The translations under genes and the position numbers were made by a program. 64,000 bases of DNA from an uncultured Verrucomicrobiota bacterium (GTDB lineage Bacteria > Verrucomicrobiota > Verrucomicrobiia > Chthoniobacterales > JACTMZ01): positions 140,594 through 204,593 of the forward strand of contig CAJBKE010000004.1 of NCBI GenBank assembly GCA_903953565.1, read 5' to 3'. The notes beneath the pieces were generated by a model. It did not search any database. It was given only the letters and a program-made list of their open reading frames with translations, and had not been told where the DNA came from. The stretch's first letter is position 1. Each line of letters starts with the position of its first letter. Of this stretch, positions 1 through 12,900 are shown piece after piece.

Positions 1-1
1 C

Positions 2-313
2 ATGGGCGGCAATGTCTGGAACTGGTGCAGCGATCTTTACCGCGCCGACACCTTCGCGGAGCGGGCAAACGACAAAGGTGCTTGCTGCGATCCGCGAGGT
101 CCCCTCACCGCAGAGGGAGAAACACCGATCCCGGGCGATCCTTCCCCTCCGAGCGTTCCCGGTGCCGAACGCCGCGTGACCAAGGGCGGCTCGTTTCTCT
201 GCAATCCCTCGTATTGCGAGAGCTACCGACCATCAGCCCGCCGCGGCACACCTCCCGACACCGGAAGCAGCCATGTCGGCTTCCGGTGTGCGATGGATGC
301 ACCTGCCCCCTGA
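2..313 (+). CDS. Formylglycine-generating enzyme (SUMF1/FGE-sulfatase domain), 3' part only
   Basis: The gene is cut by the left window edge; the ATG at base 2 is internal. The 103 visible residues match the C-terminal part of the FGE/SUMF1 fold: GNVWNWCSDLYR, then RVTKGGSFLC, SYC and HVGFRC. Both cysteines that form the redox pair in true sulfatase-activating FGE (the C-x4-C in GGSFLCNPSYC) are present. This suggests an enzyme that oxidises a sulfatase cysteine to formylglycine, not one of the many FGE-fold proteins lacking the pair. A partner sulfatase would be expected nearby, but none is visible here. Confidence in the fold is high; the activity is inferred from the cysteine pair. Confidence 0.85.
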   Translation: MGGNVWNWCSDLYRADTFAERANDKGACCDPRGPLTAEGETPIPGDPSPPSVPGAERRVTKGGSFLCNPSYCESYRPSARRGTPPDTGSSHVGFRCAMDAPAP

Positions 314-343
314 GCCTTGGCCGCGGGAATCCCGCGGGCCACG

Positions 344-1015
344 TCATCGCTGAGACTGCTCGAACCCTGTCTGCGCACCACGCAGAGCCGGACTCTCTAC
401 TTCGGTGCCCGCAGCACGTCGCAAGCCCTCCAGCAGCAGCTCGCGGATCCGGCGATCCTGTCCGCAGATCGCCTGCACCGCCTCGTGTGCGCGCGGGTTC
501 AGGCTGAAATCCGGGTAATCCTGCTGCACCGCACGCCAAGCAGCCGTGGCCTCGTGATCGATCCCGGACAACCCGAGGAGTGCCGCGCGGAGCACAAGCA
601 GGTTGCTGCGAGAGTGATCAGCATGCGGGAGACAGGCTTCATTGTAGTGGCTACTCACAATGTAGCGGCCTTTGGCAAACGACAAATGAATGGGATCCGT
701 TTTCCCGCATTTCAAATAGTAAGTCTCCAGATCGCGCCGCAGTTTCGCCGCTTCTATCCGGACGATCGGATCTTTCAGCGAGTCAAAACTGGCCGGACGT
801 CCAAAAACCTCCACCGCCACCTCGCGGGCCGAGGTCGTCCGTCCTTGCAGACTGTTCTCCACCACGCGCTGCAGGAACCTCCGGTTGCGATCCGAGGCGG
901 GAAAATCGGAACTTTGCACGATGTGACGAACTTGGGTCATAACCTCCGCGGCATCGGGAACGCGGGGAGGTGCCGGGGTGGCTGTGGGGACGGGGTGCGG
1001 GTTGATCGTTTGCAA
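344..1015 (-). CDS. Small protein with the N-terminal domain typical of cyclase/TPR signalling proteins
   Basis: A 223-residue product. Residues about 25-125 carry a pattern known at the N-terminus of bacterial adenylate-cyclase/TPR proteins: F..S.RN..FL..VVE..L.GR, a VFGR..SFD segment, DPIVRIEA..LR..L..YY, and KGRY. Here no cyclase domain follows; the last 90 residues are a short helical, TPR-like tail. The reported start is a TTG; an ATG at base 940 preceded by GGAGG is a possible alternative. It is convergent with the FGE gene and divergent from the YdjM-like gene. It may be a DNA- or ligand-sensing remnant of a larger family. Function is not established. Confidence 0.6.
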   Translation of the reverse strand: MQTINPHPVPTATPAPPRVPDAAEVMTQVRHIVQSSDFPASDRNRRFLQRVVENSLQGRTTSAREVAVEVFGRPASFDSLKDPIVRIEAAKLRRDLETYYLKCGKTDPIHLSFAKGRYIVSSHYNEACLPHADHSRSNLLVLRAALLGLSGIDHEATAAWRAVQQDYPDFSLNPRAHEAVQAICGQDRRIRELLLEGLRRAAGTEVESPALRGAQTGFEQSQR

Positions 1016-1117
1016 GGTTCGCAGTCTACCGTCCGACTGCCTCCCCCGCGCTATGCAGTTTCCGAAAAATCAACCACGCGCGACAAGCGGCGAAAATAGG
1101 ATTAGATGTATTGCCCC

Positions 1118-2119
1118 ATGGATTCGCTGACCCAGATCGCTTTGGGATCCTGCGTCGCCGCCGCGTGTGTCCCGGGACGGCAGCGCCGCAAAGCTGCCCT
1201 CCTCGGCGCTGCATTGGGGACTGTTCCCGATCTTGATGTCTTCGTCGATTACGGCGATCCCGTTGCGAATTTCACCATGCATCGCGGGTTCAGCCACTCG
1301 CTGCTCGTCCTCGCCCCTTTGGGGCTCGTTCTTTGGGGCGCACTAAAAGTGTGGTGGCCTCCGGTCCGCGAGGCGCCGCGCCAATGGTTGGCCGCCATTC
1401 TCCTCGCCCTGCTCACCCACCCGCTGCTCGACGCGCACACCGCCTATGGCACGCAGCTCTTGTGGCCATCCGGCCTGGCCCCGGTCTCATGGGCCACATT
1501 GTTCATCATCGATCCGCTTTACACCCTGCCGCTTTTGGCCGGAATGATCGCCGTTTTGATTCGGCCCGCCTCGCGCTGCGCCGGGCGTTGGTTGGTCGCG
1601 GGGCTTTTCCTCAGCACGCTCTATATGGGCTGGTCATGGACCGCAAAAACTTTGGTCGAAGCCCAAGCGCGGCAAGCACTCCAAGCGCGCGGACTCGCCG
1701 ATGCCCCGATGTTTATCACTCCAACACCTCTCAACACGCTGCTTTGGCGCGTCGTTGTTCGCACCGACGGAGGATATTACGAGGGACTCGACTCCGTGGT
1801 GGCCGATGACGGGGAGATCGAGTTTACCTTCCATCCTTCCGATGACGCCGCATTGACTGCAGCGGCTGATGTGCCCGCGCTCGCGCGATTGTCTTGGTTC
1901 GCCGATGGCTTTGTCAGCGGCACCATGGACAAGGACACGCTTGTCATTGCCGATCTTCGCATGGGACAGCACCCCGACTATGTCTTCCGCCATGCAGTGG
2001 CCCGACGCGGGAATCCTCATTGGCAAGAGGTCGAGCCGCAACGGATCGCGGCAAGGATGCGGACAAACCTTCTCGCGTCCCTTTGGCAGCGAATCTGGTC
2101 GGCCGAGCCGGATCTTTAG
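1118..2119 (+). CDS. YdjM/LexA-binding-type inner-membrane metal-dependent hydrolase
   Basis: The start MDSLTQIALG matches the conserved start of the PF04307 family (YdjM-like), so I prefer the ATG at 1118 over the upstream ATG at 1106. Family motifs visible are GTVPDLD, MHRGFSHS and LTHPLLDAHTAYGT, which supply the histidines and aspartates expected to bind metal. Several membrane segments lie in residues 60-190. The C-terminal 140 residues are soluble and probably face the periplasm. Members are called putative membrane-bound hydrolases, but the substrate is unknown. It stands alone and is convergent with the DUF4410 lipoprotein gene. Confidence 0.8.
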   Translation: MDSLTQIALGSCVAAACVPGRQRRKAALLGAALGTVPDLDVFVDYGDPVANFTMHRGFSHSLLVLAPLGLVLWGALKVWWPPVREAPRQWLAAILLALLTHPLLDAHTAYGTQLLWPSGLAPVSWATLFIIDPLYTLPLLAGMIAVLIRPASRCAGRWLVAGLFLSTLYMGWSWTAKTLVEAQARQALQARGLADAPMFITPTPLNTLLWRVVVRTDGGYYEGLDSVVADDGEIEFTFHPSDDAALTAAADVPALARLSWFADGFVSGTMDKDTLVIADLRMGQHPDYVFRHAVARRGNPHWQEVEPQRIAARMRTNLLASLWQRIWSAEPDL

Positions 2120-2190
2120 AGGGGTTTACGAAAATCTGTGGTCGCTCGTCATTCCGGCAGCGTCCCTGCTTGCGAGGCCAAGTCCCGCTG

Positions 2191-2925
2191 CTACGGAACA
2201 GCTCGCCGATTGGCAGGTTGGACCTGCGGACTTGTATCCTGCGACTCCAACCTTTTCACCCTCTCCTTCGTCCCGCGCAACGCGTACCCCTGCGTCTCCA
2301 GTTTCTCCGCCATCGCTGCTGTGATCATCCGCGCCGTGCGCTTCTGGTCGGCGGTGACTCCGGTTTTGGCGAGAGACACGAGAGCGCGTATGCCTCCGCC
2401 GATCGGCGTCGGAAACGTGAGCATACCGGGCTCGGCATTCGATCCGCCGGTTGTTTCGATTTCCGCAATCATCCGCCGTGTGCCGCGTGCGCCTACAACC
2501 GAAACGGTGGTCCGCGCTTCCATTTTCGTGCCTCCGGCTCCGAGTCCGACCACGCTGCGCAGCAGACGGCTGCCTTGATTGAGCCGCAAGAAGCGGCCCT
2601 CCACGATCCACGCGCCTTTCGAGGGCCGCAGCCCTTTGGTCAGCGGCACGGCCGGCGCGATTCGTTCCGAGATCCGCTCACATAGCTCGTTGGTGAAATT
2701 TTTCAGGACGGTCTGGCGGAAGTCTTCAAGCTCCGGGCCGGCGCGATCCACATCGAGGGCATCTGCCGGCACCTCAAAGTCGGCAACATAGACCCGGGTC
2801 GGCATGGCGAGACGATCCTGGGACCATTTGTCTTCCTTCACGCTGACCGAGGCGCAGCCGGCCATAAGGAGACACCCTGCGGCTCCAGCCAGCACCGGAC
2901 CAACGCGGAGTGGGTGGACTTTCAT
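2191..2925 (-). CDS. DUF4410-type lipoprotein
   Basis: I place the start at the ATG at 2925 (MKVHPLRVG), nine codons into the track ORF, because it opens directly onto a signal peptide ending in the lipobox LMAGC. The mature protein has features of DUF4410 proteins: an early VYVADFEVP strand, a helix-rich LCERISERI stretch and a central G-rich IVEGRFLRLNQGSR segment. These are predicted envelope lipoproteins of unknown function. A small hairpin (CGCGGT/ACCGCG near 2996-3013) separates it from the upstream smc gene on the same strand. Confidence 0.7.
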   Translation of the reverse strand: MKVHPLRVGPVLAGAAGCLLMAGCASVSVKEDKWSQDRLAMPTRVYVADFEVPADALDVDRAGPELEDFRQTVLKNFTNELCERISERIAPAVPLTKGLRPSKGAWIVEGRFLRLNQGSRLLRSVVGLGAGGTKMEARTTVSVVGARGTRRMIAEIETTGGSNAEPGMLTFPTPIGGGIRALVSLAKTGVTADQKRTARMITAAMAEKLETQGYALRGTKERVKRLESQDTSPQVQPANRRAVP

Positions 2926-3036
2926 CCGCTCCAACTTAGTGCCGGCCTCCACATGCCGTAAGTCTAATCGTCTTGCTCCAACGAAGAAGGTGAATCGCGG
3001 TGGCCCTACCGCGGTCTCTCACAGGAGTCCGACAAC

Positions 3037-6840
<3,804 letters not shown>

Positions 6841-6949
6841 GGGGAAGAAAATTCAGAGTCCAATTTTTAAAGGTGCCCGGAACGGATGGCAACCACACAT
6901 ACTACTAATTGTGGTGCGTCCGGCCAGTGGGCCCCATATTTAGCTAAGA

Positions 6950-8317
6950 ATGCCCTTATCTGCGAACAGTTTCTCGTTTGCCGAGAAGTCCGATATGGAC
7001 CTCCTCTTTGAACTGCTGCGCTTCCGCAGCGTGTCGACCAAGCCGGACCACGCGCCGGAAATGCGGGCCTGCGCGGATTGGCTCTGCGCCCTGCTCCGCC
7101 ATGGCGGGTTCCAGGCGGAGGTCGCGGAAACCGGCGGACACCCCGCTGTGCTGGCCCGCGGCCCCGAAGCGCCAGGCAAGCCGACTGTGCTGATTTACGG
7201 ACACTATGACGTCCAGCCCGAGGAGCCTCTGAATCTCTGGACCTCGCCGCCCTTCGAGCCGGCCATCCGCAACAAACGCGTCTTCGCCCGCGGGGCGACG
7301 GACAACAAGGGACAAATTCTCGCCCACATTCTCGGCGCCACCCACTTGTTGCGCGAGGAAGGGGCTTTGCCGGTGAATCTCATTTTCCTGATCGAAGGCG
7401 AAGAAGAGGTAGGAAGCACGAACCTTGATGACTTCATTCGCGCCCGCCGCAGCGAGCTACGCTGCGACATCATCGCCATCTCGGATACCGGGATGATCGC
7501 CGAGGGATATCCGACTTTGACCCAAAGCCTGCGTGGCATCGCGGCGATGGAGGTCATCGTGCGCGGCCCGGGGACGGATTTGCACTCCGGCATTTTCGGC
7601 GGCGCGGTCATGAATCCGGCCACCGCCCTCGTCAGAATGCTGGCCAGCCTGCATGATGACCGCGGTCGGATTGCTGTGCCCGGATTTTATGATGATGTGA
7701 CCAAACTCGACACCGCGGAACGCGAAGCGCTGGCTGCTTTGCCGGTCACTGAATCCGATTACCAACGCGAAACCGGCGTCCTCATCCTCGCCGGGGAGGA
7801 AGGCTTCAGCACCGTCGAGCGTATCGGTATTCGCCCCACGGCCGAAATCAACGGTCTGACCAGCGGCTACCAAGGCGCAGGCACCAAGACCGTGCTGCCA
7901 TCCGTCGCCTCGGCCAAACTCACCTTCCGCCTCGTTCCCAACCAAAAGCCCGACCGCGCACTCAATCTGGTGGAAATCCATCTGCAAAACGTTCTGCCGC
8001 CCGGCGTCGAAATGGAGATCGTTCGGGGTCACGGCGGAATGCCCTACGCGCTGGATTTGAAAAGCCCGTGGTGCGGCGCCGCATTACGCGCGCTTGAACA
8101 AACCTTCGGCCGTCCGCCTGCTCTGATGCGCGAAGGCGGAAGCATTCCCATCGTGCAAACTTTCCGCGAACTTCTCGGGTCGGACACGCTGCTCCTCGGT
8201 CTCGCCGCGCCGGACTGCAAAGCGCATGCGCCGGACGAAAACTTTCCGATCGAAAACTTCGAAGCCGGCATCCGGCTCCATCAAAATCTCCTGCACGAAC
8301 TTTCTCGTGGCGCCTGA
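6950..8317 (+). CDS. M20 family dipeptidase/metallopeptidase
   Basis: A 455-residue zinc aminoacylase/dipeptidase of the M20 (ArgE/DapE/carnosinase-like) family. The metal-ligand motifs are in order: LIYGHYDVQP near residue 85, GATDNKG near residue 113, and the catalytic IEGEEEVGS near residue 145. A central dimerisation domain contains RGPGTDLHSGIFGG, and a C-terminal HAPDE-type ligand occurs at KAHAPDENF. It probably cleaves dipeptides or N-acyl amino acids in the cytoplasm, as there is no signal peptide. The start at 6950 gives a slightly extended N-terminus; MDLLFELLRF at 6995 is an alternative. Confidence 0.9.
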   Translation: MPLSANSFSFAEKSDMDLLFELLRFRSVSTKPDHAPEMRACADWLCALLRHGGFQAEVAETGGHPAVLARGPEAPGKPTVLIYGHYDVQPEEPLNLWTSPPFEPAIRNKRVFARGATDNKGQILAHILGATHLLREEGALPVNLIFLIEGEEEVGSTNLDDFIRARRSELRCDIIAISDTGMIAEGYPTLTQSLRGIAAMEVIVRGPGTDLHSGIFGGAVMNPATALVRMLASLHDDRGRIAVPGFYDDVTKLDTAEREALAALPVTESDYQRETGVLILAGEEGFSTVERIGIRPTAEINGLTSGYQGAGTKTVLPSVASAKLTFRLVPNQKPDRALNLVEIHLQNVLPPGVEMEIVRGHGGMPYALDLKSPWCGAALRALEQTFGRPPALMREGGSIPIVQTFRELLGSDTLLLGLAAPDCKAHAPDENFPIENFEAGIRLHQNLLHELSRGA

Positions 8318-8414
8318 GCACTTCTGGCCTGCGGCCTGCGCGCCACGGCCTCGAGCGAAATCCCCTTCGCCGACGGCATCTGCCGACCGCGGATCGCGTC
8401 ACGCACCGAAAAAC

Positions 8415-8442
8415 TTGCACCACCCTCCCGAGTCGCTATGGT
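8415..8442 (+). promoter_or_regulatory. Likely promoter of the tRNA-Leu gene
   Basis: TTGCAC is followed after 16 bases by TATGGT, ending nine bases before the 5' end of the tRNA. Spacing and position fit a housekeeping sigma-factor promoter. The 133-bp gap between the M20 gene and the tRNA shows nothing else. Confidence 0.45.
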
Positions 8443-8451
8443 TTTACCCGC

Positions 8452-8535
8452 GCTCGGGTGGTGAAATGGCAGACACGTACGTTTGAGGGGCGTATGCCGC
8501 AAGGCATGGGGGTTCAAGTCCCCCCCCGAGCACCA
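8452..8535 (+). tRNA. tRNA-Leu (anticodon GAG)
   Basis: Folded by hand. The 7-bp acceptor stem is GCTCGGG/CCCGAGC, the anticodon stem TACGT/GCGTA encloses loop TTGAGGG, giving anticodon GAG (leucine, CUY codons). A long variable arm (TGCC-GCAA-GGCA) is typical of class II tRNAs. The T arm is GGGGG-TTCAAGT-CCCCC. Discriminator A and an encoded CCA end are present. The fumC start lies only 17 bases downstream, so processing of a joint transcript is possible. Confidence 0.95.
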
Positions 8536-8552
8536 CTTCCCTCCGCTTGCCC

Positions 8553-9938
8553 ATGAAGACCCGCCGCGAAACCGACACCATGGGAGCCATCGAGGTTCCC
8601 GCCGACCGCTACTACGGCGCGCAGACCGCGCGCTCGCTCGTCCATTTCGACATTGGCGACGACACCAAGCCACGCGAACTCGTCCGCGCCCTCGGGGTGC
8701 TCAAAAAAGCCTGCGCCCTCGTCAATCAAGACCTCGGCAAACTCCCCGCCGATAAAGCCAATCTCATTGCGCAAGCCGCCGACGAGGTCATCGCCGGCCG
8801 ACTCGACGACCATTTCCCGCTGCGCATCTGGCAAACCGGCTCCGGCACCCAGAGCAACATGAACGCCAACGAGGTCATCTCCAACCGCGCCATCGAAATG
8901 GCCGGCGGCGAAATGGGATCGAAAACGCCGGTGCATCCCAACGACCACGTCAACATGTCGCAGTCCTCGAACGACACCTTCCCCACGGCCATGTCCATCG
9001 CCGCAGCCGAAGTCGTCGTCCACAATTTGCTACCCGCCGTGCGCGAACTCCGCGACGCCCTCGACGCCAAAGCCAAGGCCTTCGACGGCATCGTCAAAAT
9101 CGGACGCACCCACCTGCAGGACGCGACCCCCATCACGCTCGGCCAGGAGTTCTCCGGCTACGTCGCCCTCCTCGACGCCGACCTCGCCCGCATCGAAGCC
9201 ACACTGCCGGGCGTCATGTCTCTCGGCATCGGTGGCACCGCGGTCGGCACCGGACTCAATTCGCATCCCGAATTCGGCGAACGCGCCGCCAAAAAAATCG
9301 CCGAATTGACCAGCCTACCGTTCACCTCGAACCCCAACAAATTTGCCGCACTTTCCGCTCACGACGAATTCGTCTTCGCCTCCGGCGCGCTGAAGACGCT
9401 CGCCTGCTCGCTGATGAAAGTCGCCAACGACATCCGCTGGCTGGCCAGCGGACCGCGTTGCGGACTCGGCGAGTTGACCATTCCCGAAAACGAACCCGGT
9501 TCCTCCATCATGCCGGGCAAAGTGAACCCGACGCAAAGCGAGGCCATGACCATGGTCTGCTGCCAGGTCATGGGAAACGACGCCGCCATCGGCTTCGCCG
9601 GATCGCAGGGCAATTTCGAACTCAACGTCTTCAAGCCCGTCATCATCCACAACTTCCTGCACTCCGTCCGGCTTCTCTCCGACGCCTGCCGCTCCTTCAC
9701 CCACCATTGCGCCAGCGGCATCGAGCCCAACATGGAGCGCATCAACCACTACGTGCAGGACTCGCTCATGCTCGTCACCGCGCTCAACCCGCACATCGGT
9801 TACGACAAAGCCGCGCAGATCGCCAAAACAGCGCACAAAGAAAAAAGCAGCCTCCGCGAAGCCGCCATCGCCTCCGGCCACCTTACCGGCGAACAGTTCG
9901 ACCAGTGGGTCAACCCGGAAGCCATGACCCGTCCTTAA
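8553..9938 (+). CDS. fumC: Fumarate hydratase class II
   Basis: Iron-independent fumarase that interconverts fumarate and L-malate in the TCA cycle. The 461-residue length is normal. Diagnostic segments are [33 protein letters not shown] and the superfamily signature [11 protein letters not shown]. The track ORF begins at a TTG (8547); the ATG at 8553 ([11 protein letters not shown]) matches the family start and is preferred. The gene follows tRNA-Leu directly. Its stop codon lies within an inverted repeat shared with the convergent giant exoprotein gene. Confidence 0.97.
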   Translation: MKTRRETDTMGAIEVPADRYYGAQTARSLVHFDIGDDTKPRELVRALGVLKKACALVNQDLGKLPADKANLIAQAADEVIAGRLDDHFPLRIWQTGSGTQSNMNANEVISNRAIEMAGGEMGSKTPVHPNDHVNMSQSSNDTFPTAMSIAAAEVVVHNLLPAVRELRDALDAKAKAFDGIVKIGRTHLQDATPITLGQEFSGYVALLDADLARIEATLPGVMSLGIGGTAVGTGLNSHPEFGERAAKKIAELTSLPFTSNPNKFAALSAHDEFVFASGALKTLACSLMKVANDIRWLASGPRCGLGELTIPENEPGSSIMPGKVNPTQSEAMTMVCCQVMGNDAAIGFAGSQGNFELNVFKPVIIHNFLHSVRLLSDACRSFTHHCASGIEPNMERINHYVQDSLMLVTALNPHIGYDKAAQIAKTAHKEKSSLREAAIASGHLTGEQFDQWVNPEAMTRP

Positions 9939-9966
9939 CCGGACGGTTCGCGGTCAGCGGTTAAGG
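9933..9966. terminator. Inverted repeat spanning both convergent stop codons
   Basis: CCTTAACCG and CGGTTAAGG form a perfect 9-bp stem with a 16-nt loop. The fumC stop lies in the left arm and the stop of the convergent exoprotein gene lies in the loop. It may act as a bidirectional terminator, although neither side has a clear T run. Confidence 0.4.
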
Positions 9967-12900
9967 TGCAGTTTCAGCCGCCAGAATTGCTTCCTCGAGT
10001 CTGTCGGCAACCCGAGAGGCAGCTCATTCGCTTCGCCAACGGTGGTGATCAAGTCAGCCGGAATCGCCGTGGCGAAGTCATTTATGAGGCTCAAAGCGGT
10101 CTGCAATTCATAGTTGAACGATGCCGCATAGGCCGCAGGAAACTTCCAGTGCATGGTGTATTTTGAGTCGGCTGCCCTGCTCAAACGAAGGTCGCGGGGG
10201 AACAGGTCGACCAAGGGAGAGCCCGATCCAAGCGAAGGATCGGAGCCGTCCAAGTAAAGTTGGACGAGCGATTTGCCGCCCGCTCCTTTTGCGTAGGCAT
10301 TCTGACCCGTGCCGCCGAAAAATGCCTGCTCGTAGGCATCGCCCAACAAGTTTCCGTCTGTGTCTGCGCCGGGCGAAGTGGGCAGGCTGAGCAATGCAAC
10401 AGATTTTACCTCGATGGCTTGGCCGTAGAAACCGGCAGGTGGAGAAACATCAGTGTAGCCGGTTACGACGATCCGCGCGCCGGGGCGAAGGTCCAGGCTC
10501 TTGTTGAAGGCATAAGGCTTCCCACCCGCTTCGAGAAGCTTGTAACCGATCGGCATCGAGGGGAATCCTCCCCCGGGCAGCTCAAACTCGCCCGAATAGC
10601 TCATGGTCAGGGTAACAACACCCTCGGGACGCGGAACGGCGGAGCCGAGAATTTCAGCCACCCCGCTTATGGCGTTGGAGACCACGACAGGTTCAGGCGC
10701 GTTGCTGACACGTGGATCGACCACACCGGTCCGAATAAAAGAGCGCAGGATGTCGATGGGCAGCCCCGGCGCAGATGCAATGCCGGGGGTTGTGATATTG
10801 GTGAGGACATTGCTGATCTCCGACTCGGAGAGAGGACTTGCAGTCTCGTTGGTCCTCCGGCTGCTGAATTCGTAAACCGCATTGGCCACTTGAAGGAGCG
10901 CCGCCGCACTGGGCGAAGGTTCGGCTGTGGTGACCGCTTCCCGGATCGGGCCACTCAGCCCCGCGAATGTGTAAGCTGGTACTCCGGACACCCCGCCCGA
11001 TGACAGCATGGACAAGTCGGAAGATCCAAGAGGCACACGTGATTCATCTCCGGCGCGTCCAGGCAAGACTGTGAGGTTTGTTCTTCCCAGGAGTGCTCCG
11101 AGCTTCTCCTCAACCAATAAAGTGGAAACGGTTTCGGCCACCGACGCGAGGGCAGCGACCTTCTGTGCGGCAGGCGTCACAACAATTTCAAACACGAGCG
11201 GAGTGCCCACTCCGGCCGTCTGCCTCTCGCCGATGCGCACCGAGCAGAACGGCTCCAAAGTCGAAAGAGCTTGGATGCCGCTTGCCCCGGTTCCAGCCGG
11301 CGCGGCAATGCTGACAATGAAGCGAGGCATCGAGCCCGTGACAGTCGAGGGCCCGCTGTTCAACCAACCCGCTCCGGAGTTGGCTGCATCGAGTCGGGCT
11401 TTGACCAGCGCGGCATCCGCCGAGGCCGGAATCGTCGCCGAACCGCCGCCGGCGAGAATGATCGAACCGGCCGTCGGAAGGTAACGCGCGTGGAGGGCGC
11501 TGACCCAGTTGCTCGCCGCCGAGGCGACGCTGCCACCCCAGAAGTAAGCCTCGGGCAGAACCGATCCGCTGGCCGGAACGGCAACAAGACTTGCCATCTC
11601 CCGGCCGGGGGCAGGGCAATTGGTATTGGTTGCGCCGGTGAGTGCGAAATTTTGCGGCGTGCGGGCACTGACATAAGGCATCGAGGCATCCGTGGCCAAA
11701 CGGGCTATCGTGGCCGTGGCTGAACCGCCGAGGACAGCGGTGCGCGCGCTGCGGAGAAGAGCTCCGCTGGGCGACTGGACTGAGACCGTAACATTGGCAG
11801 CGGCCGGACGATCCGCCGCCGGGCTCGAGCTGCCGTCTCGGGCCAGCACGCTGACGGCCAGGTCGAAGGCTACTTGGTCCAGAGCCCCCAGCCTTGTGCC
11901 ATCCGGGGCACGGGCAATGGCATCGGAGGGGTCTGCGGGATCCGTGCCTGCAGCAATCTCCGACAGATCAGCATCTCCGTCCCCATCCGCATCGAAACCG
12001 GAGCGGGGATCGAGCTCCTTGGCTTGCTCGACGTAATCGGGCACTCCATCGCCATCGGAGTCCATGGCATCGGATCCGGAATCGAAGGAGAACACGGCAG
12101 ATGCAACCGGACTGCGCTCTCCCCCGGCCGATTCCGAATAAAAGGCGAGCACACCGCTCTGCAAAAGAATCAAGGGGACCGCGGGATCGTAGGCCTGCCA
12201 GGCGCCTGTCTCGTATGAGGTGTCAAACCTGCTATAGATCGTCCGCGTGGCCGGCATCCCTGCAGCCGCCAAACGCGCGTTTTCCGCCGAGGAAAGTTCC
12301 ACCTCTACAGCTGAATCGAACGAGCCGCCCGAAGGACTGGCCGTCACGGTGTCCGCGATGCCGGAGGTCGCGGGGGCTAGGTTGAAATAGGAGATGTCCG
12401 CCGCGAACTGACTGCCAAGCGCATGGGTGGCACCGGTGGGTGGCGTGCCGGCACTGGTGCTCGAAGGCGAGCCAAGACCGGTGGAGGAACCAAGGAAGAG
12501 CTCCCGCGTGACGTTCAACGGCGAAGGGAGAGGAACGCCTGCCGCCACCCCGCTGCTCCAATCGCCGGCGTTGGCTGTGCCGACCAACCGAGCGTTAGGA
12601 TCGACCAAGGGAGCGCCCTTGAAAAACAAAACATTGCCCCTCGAAGCGAGATTCGCCGAGGCGGGAAGTGCGGTGCTTCCGAGAAAAGCGCCGTCCCGGT
12701 CGTAACGCGCCATGGAGCTGCTGGCGCCGTCCCGCGAGGAGCCCTCGAACATGACGAAATCGCCGTTTGCCATGGGCACGCCGCCGATCAAAGCGGCCGC
12801 AGTTTTCGGGGAGAGCTCCTTCACGAGCTGAGGAAAACTGCCCGGAATATAATCGTAGACTCCCGCCAAAGGACTACCTCCCTCGAAGACGACCAGCAAA

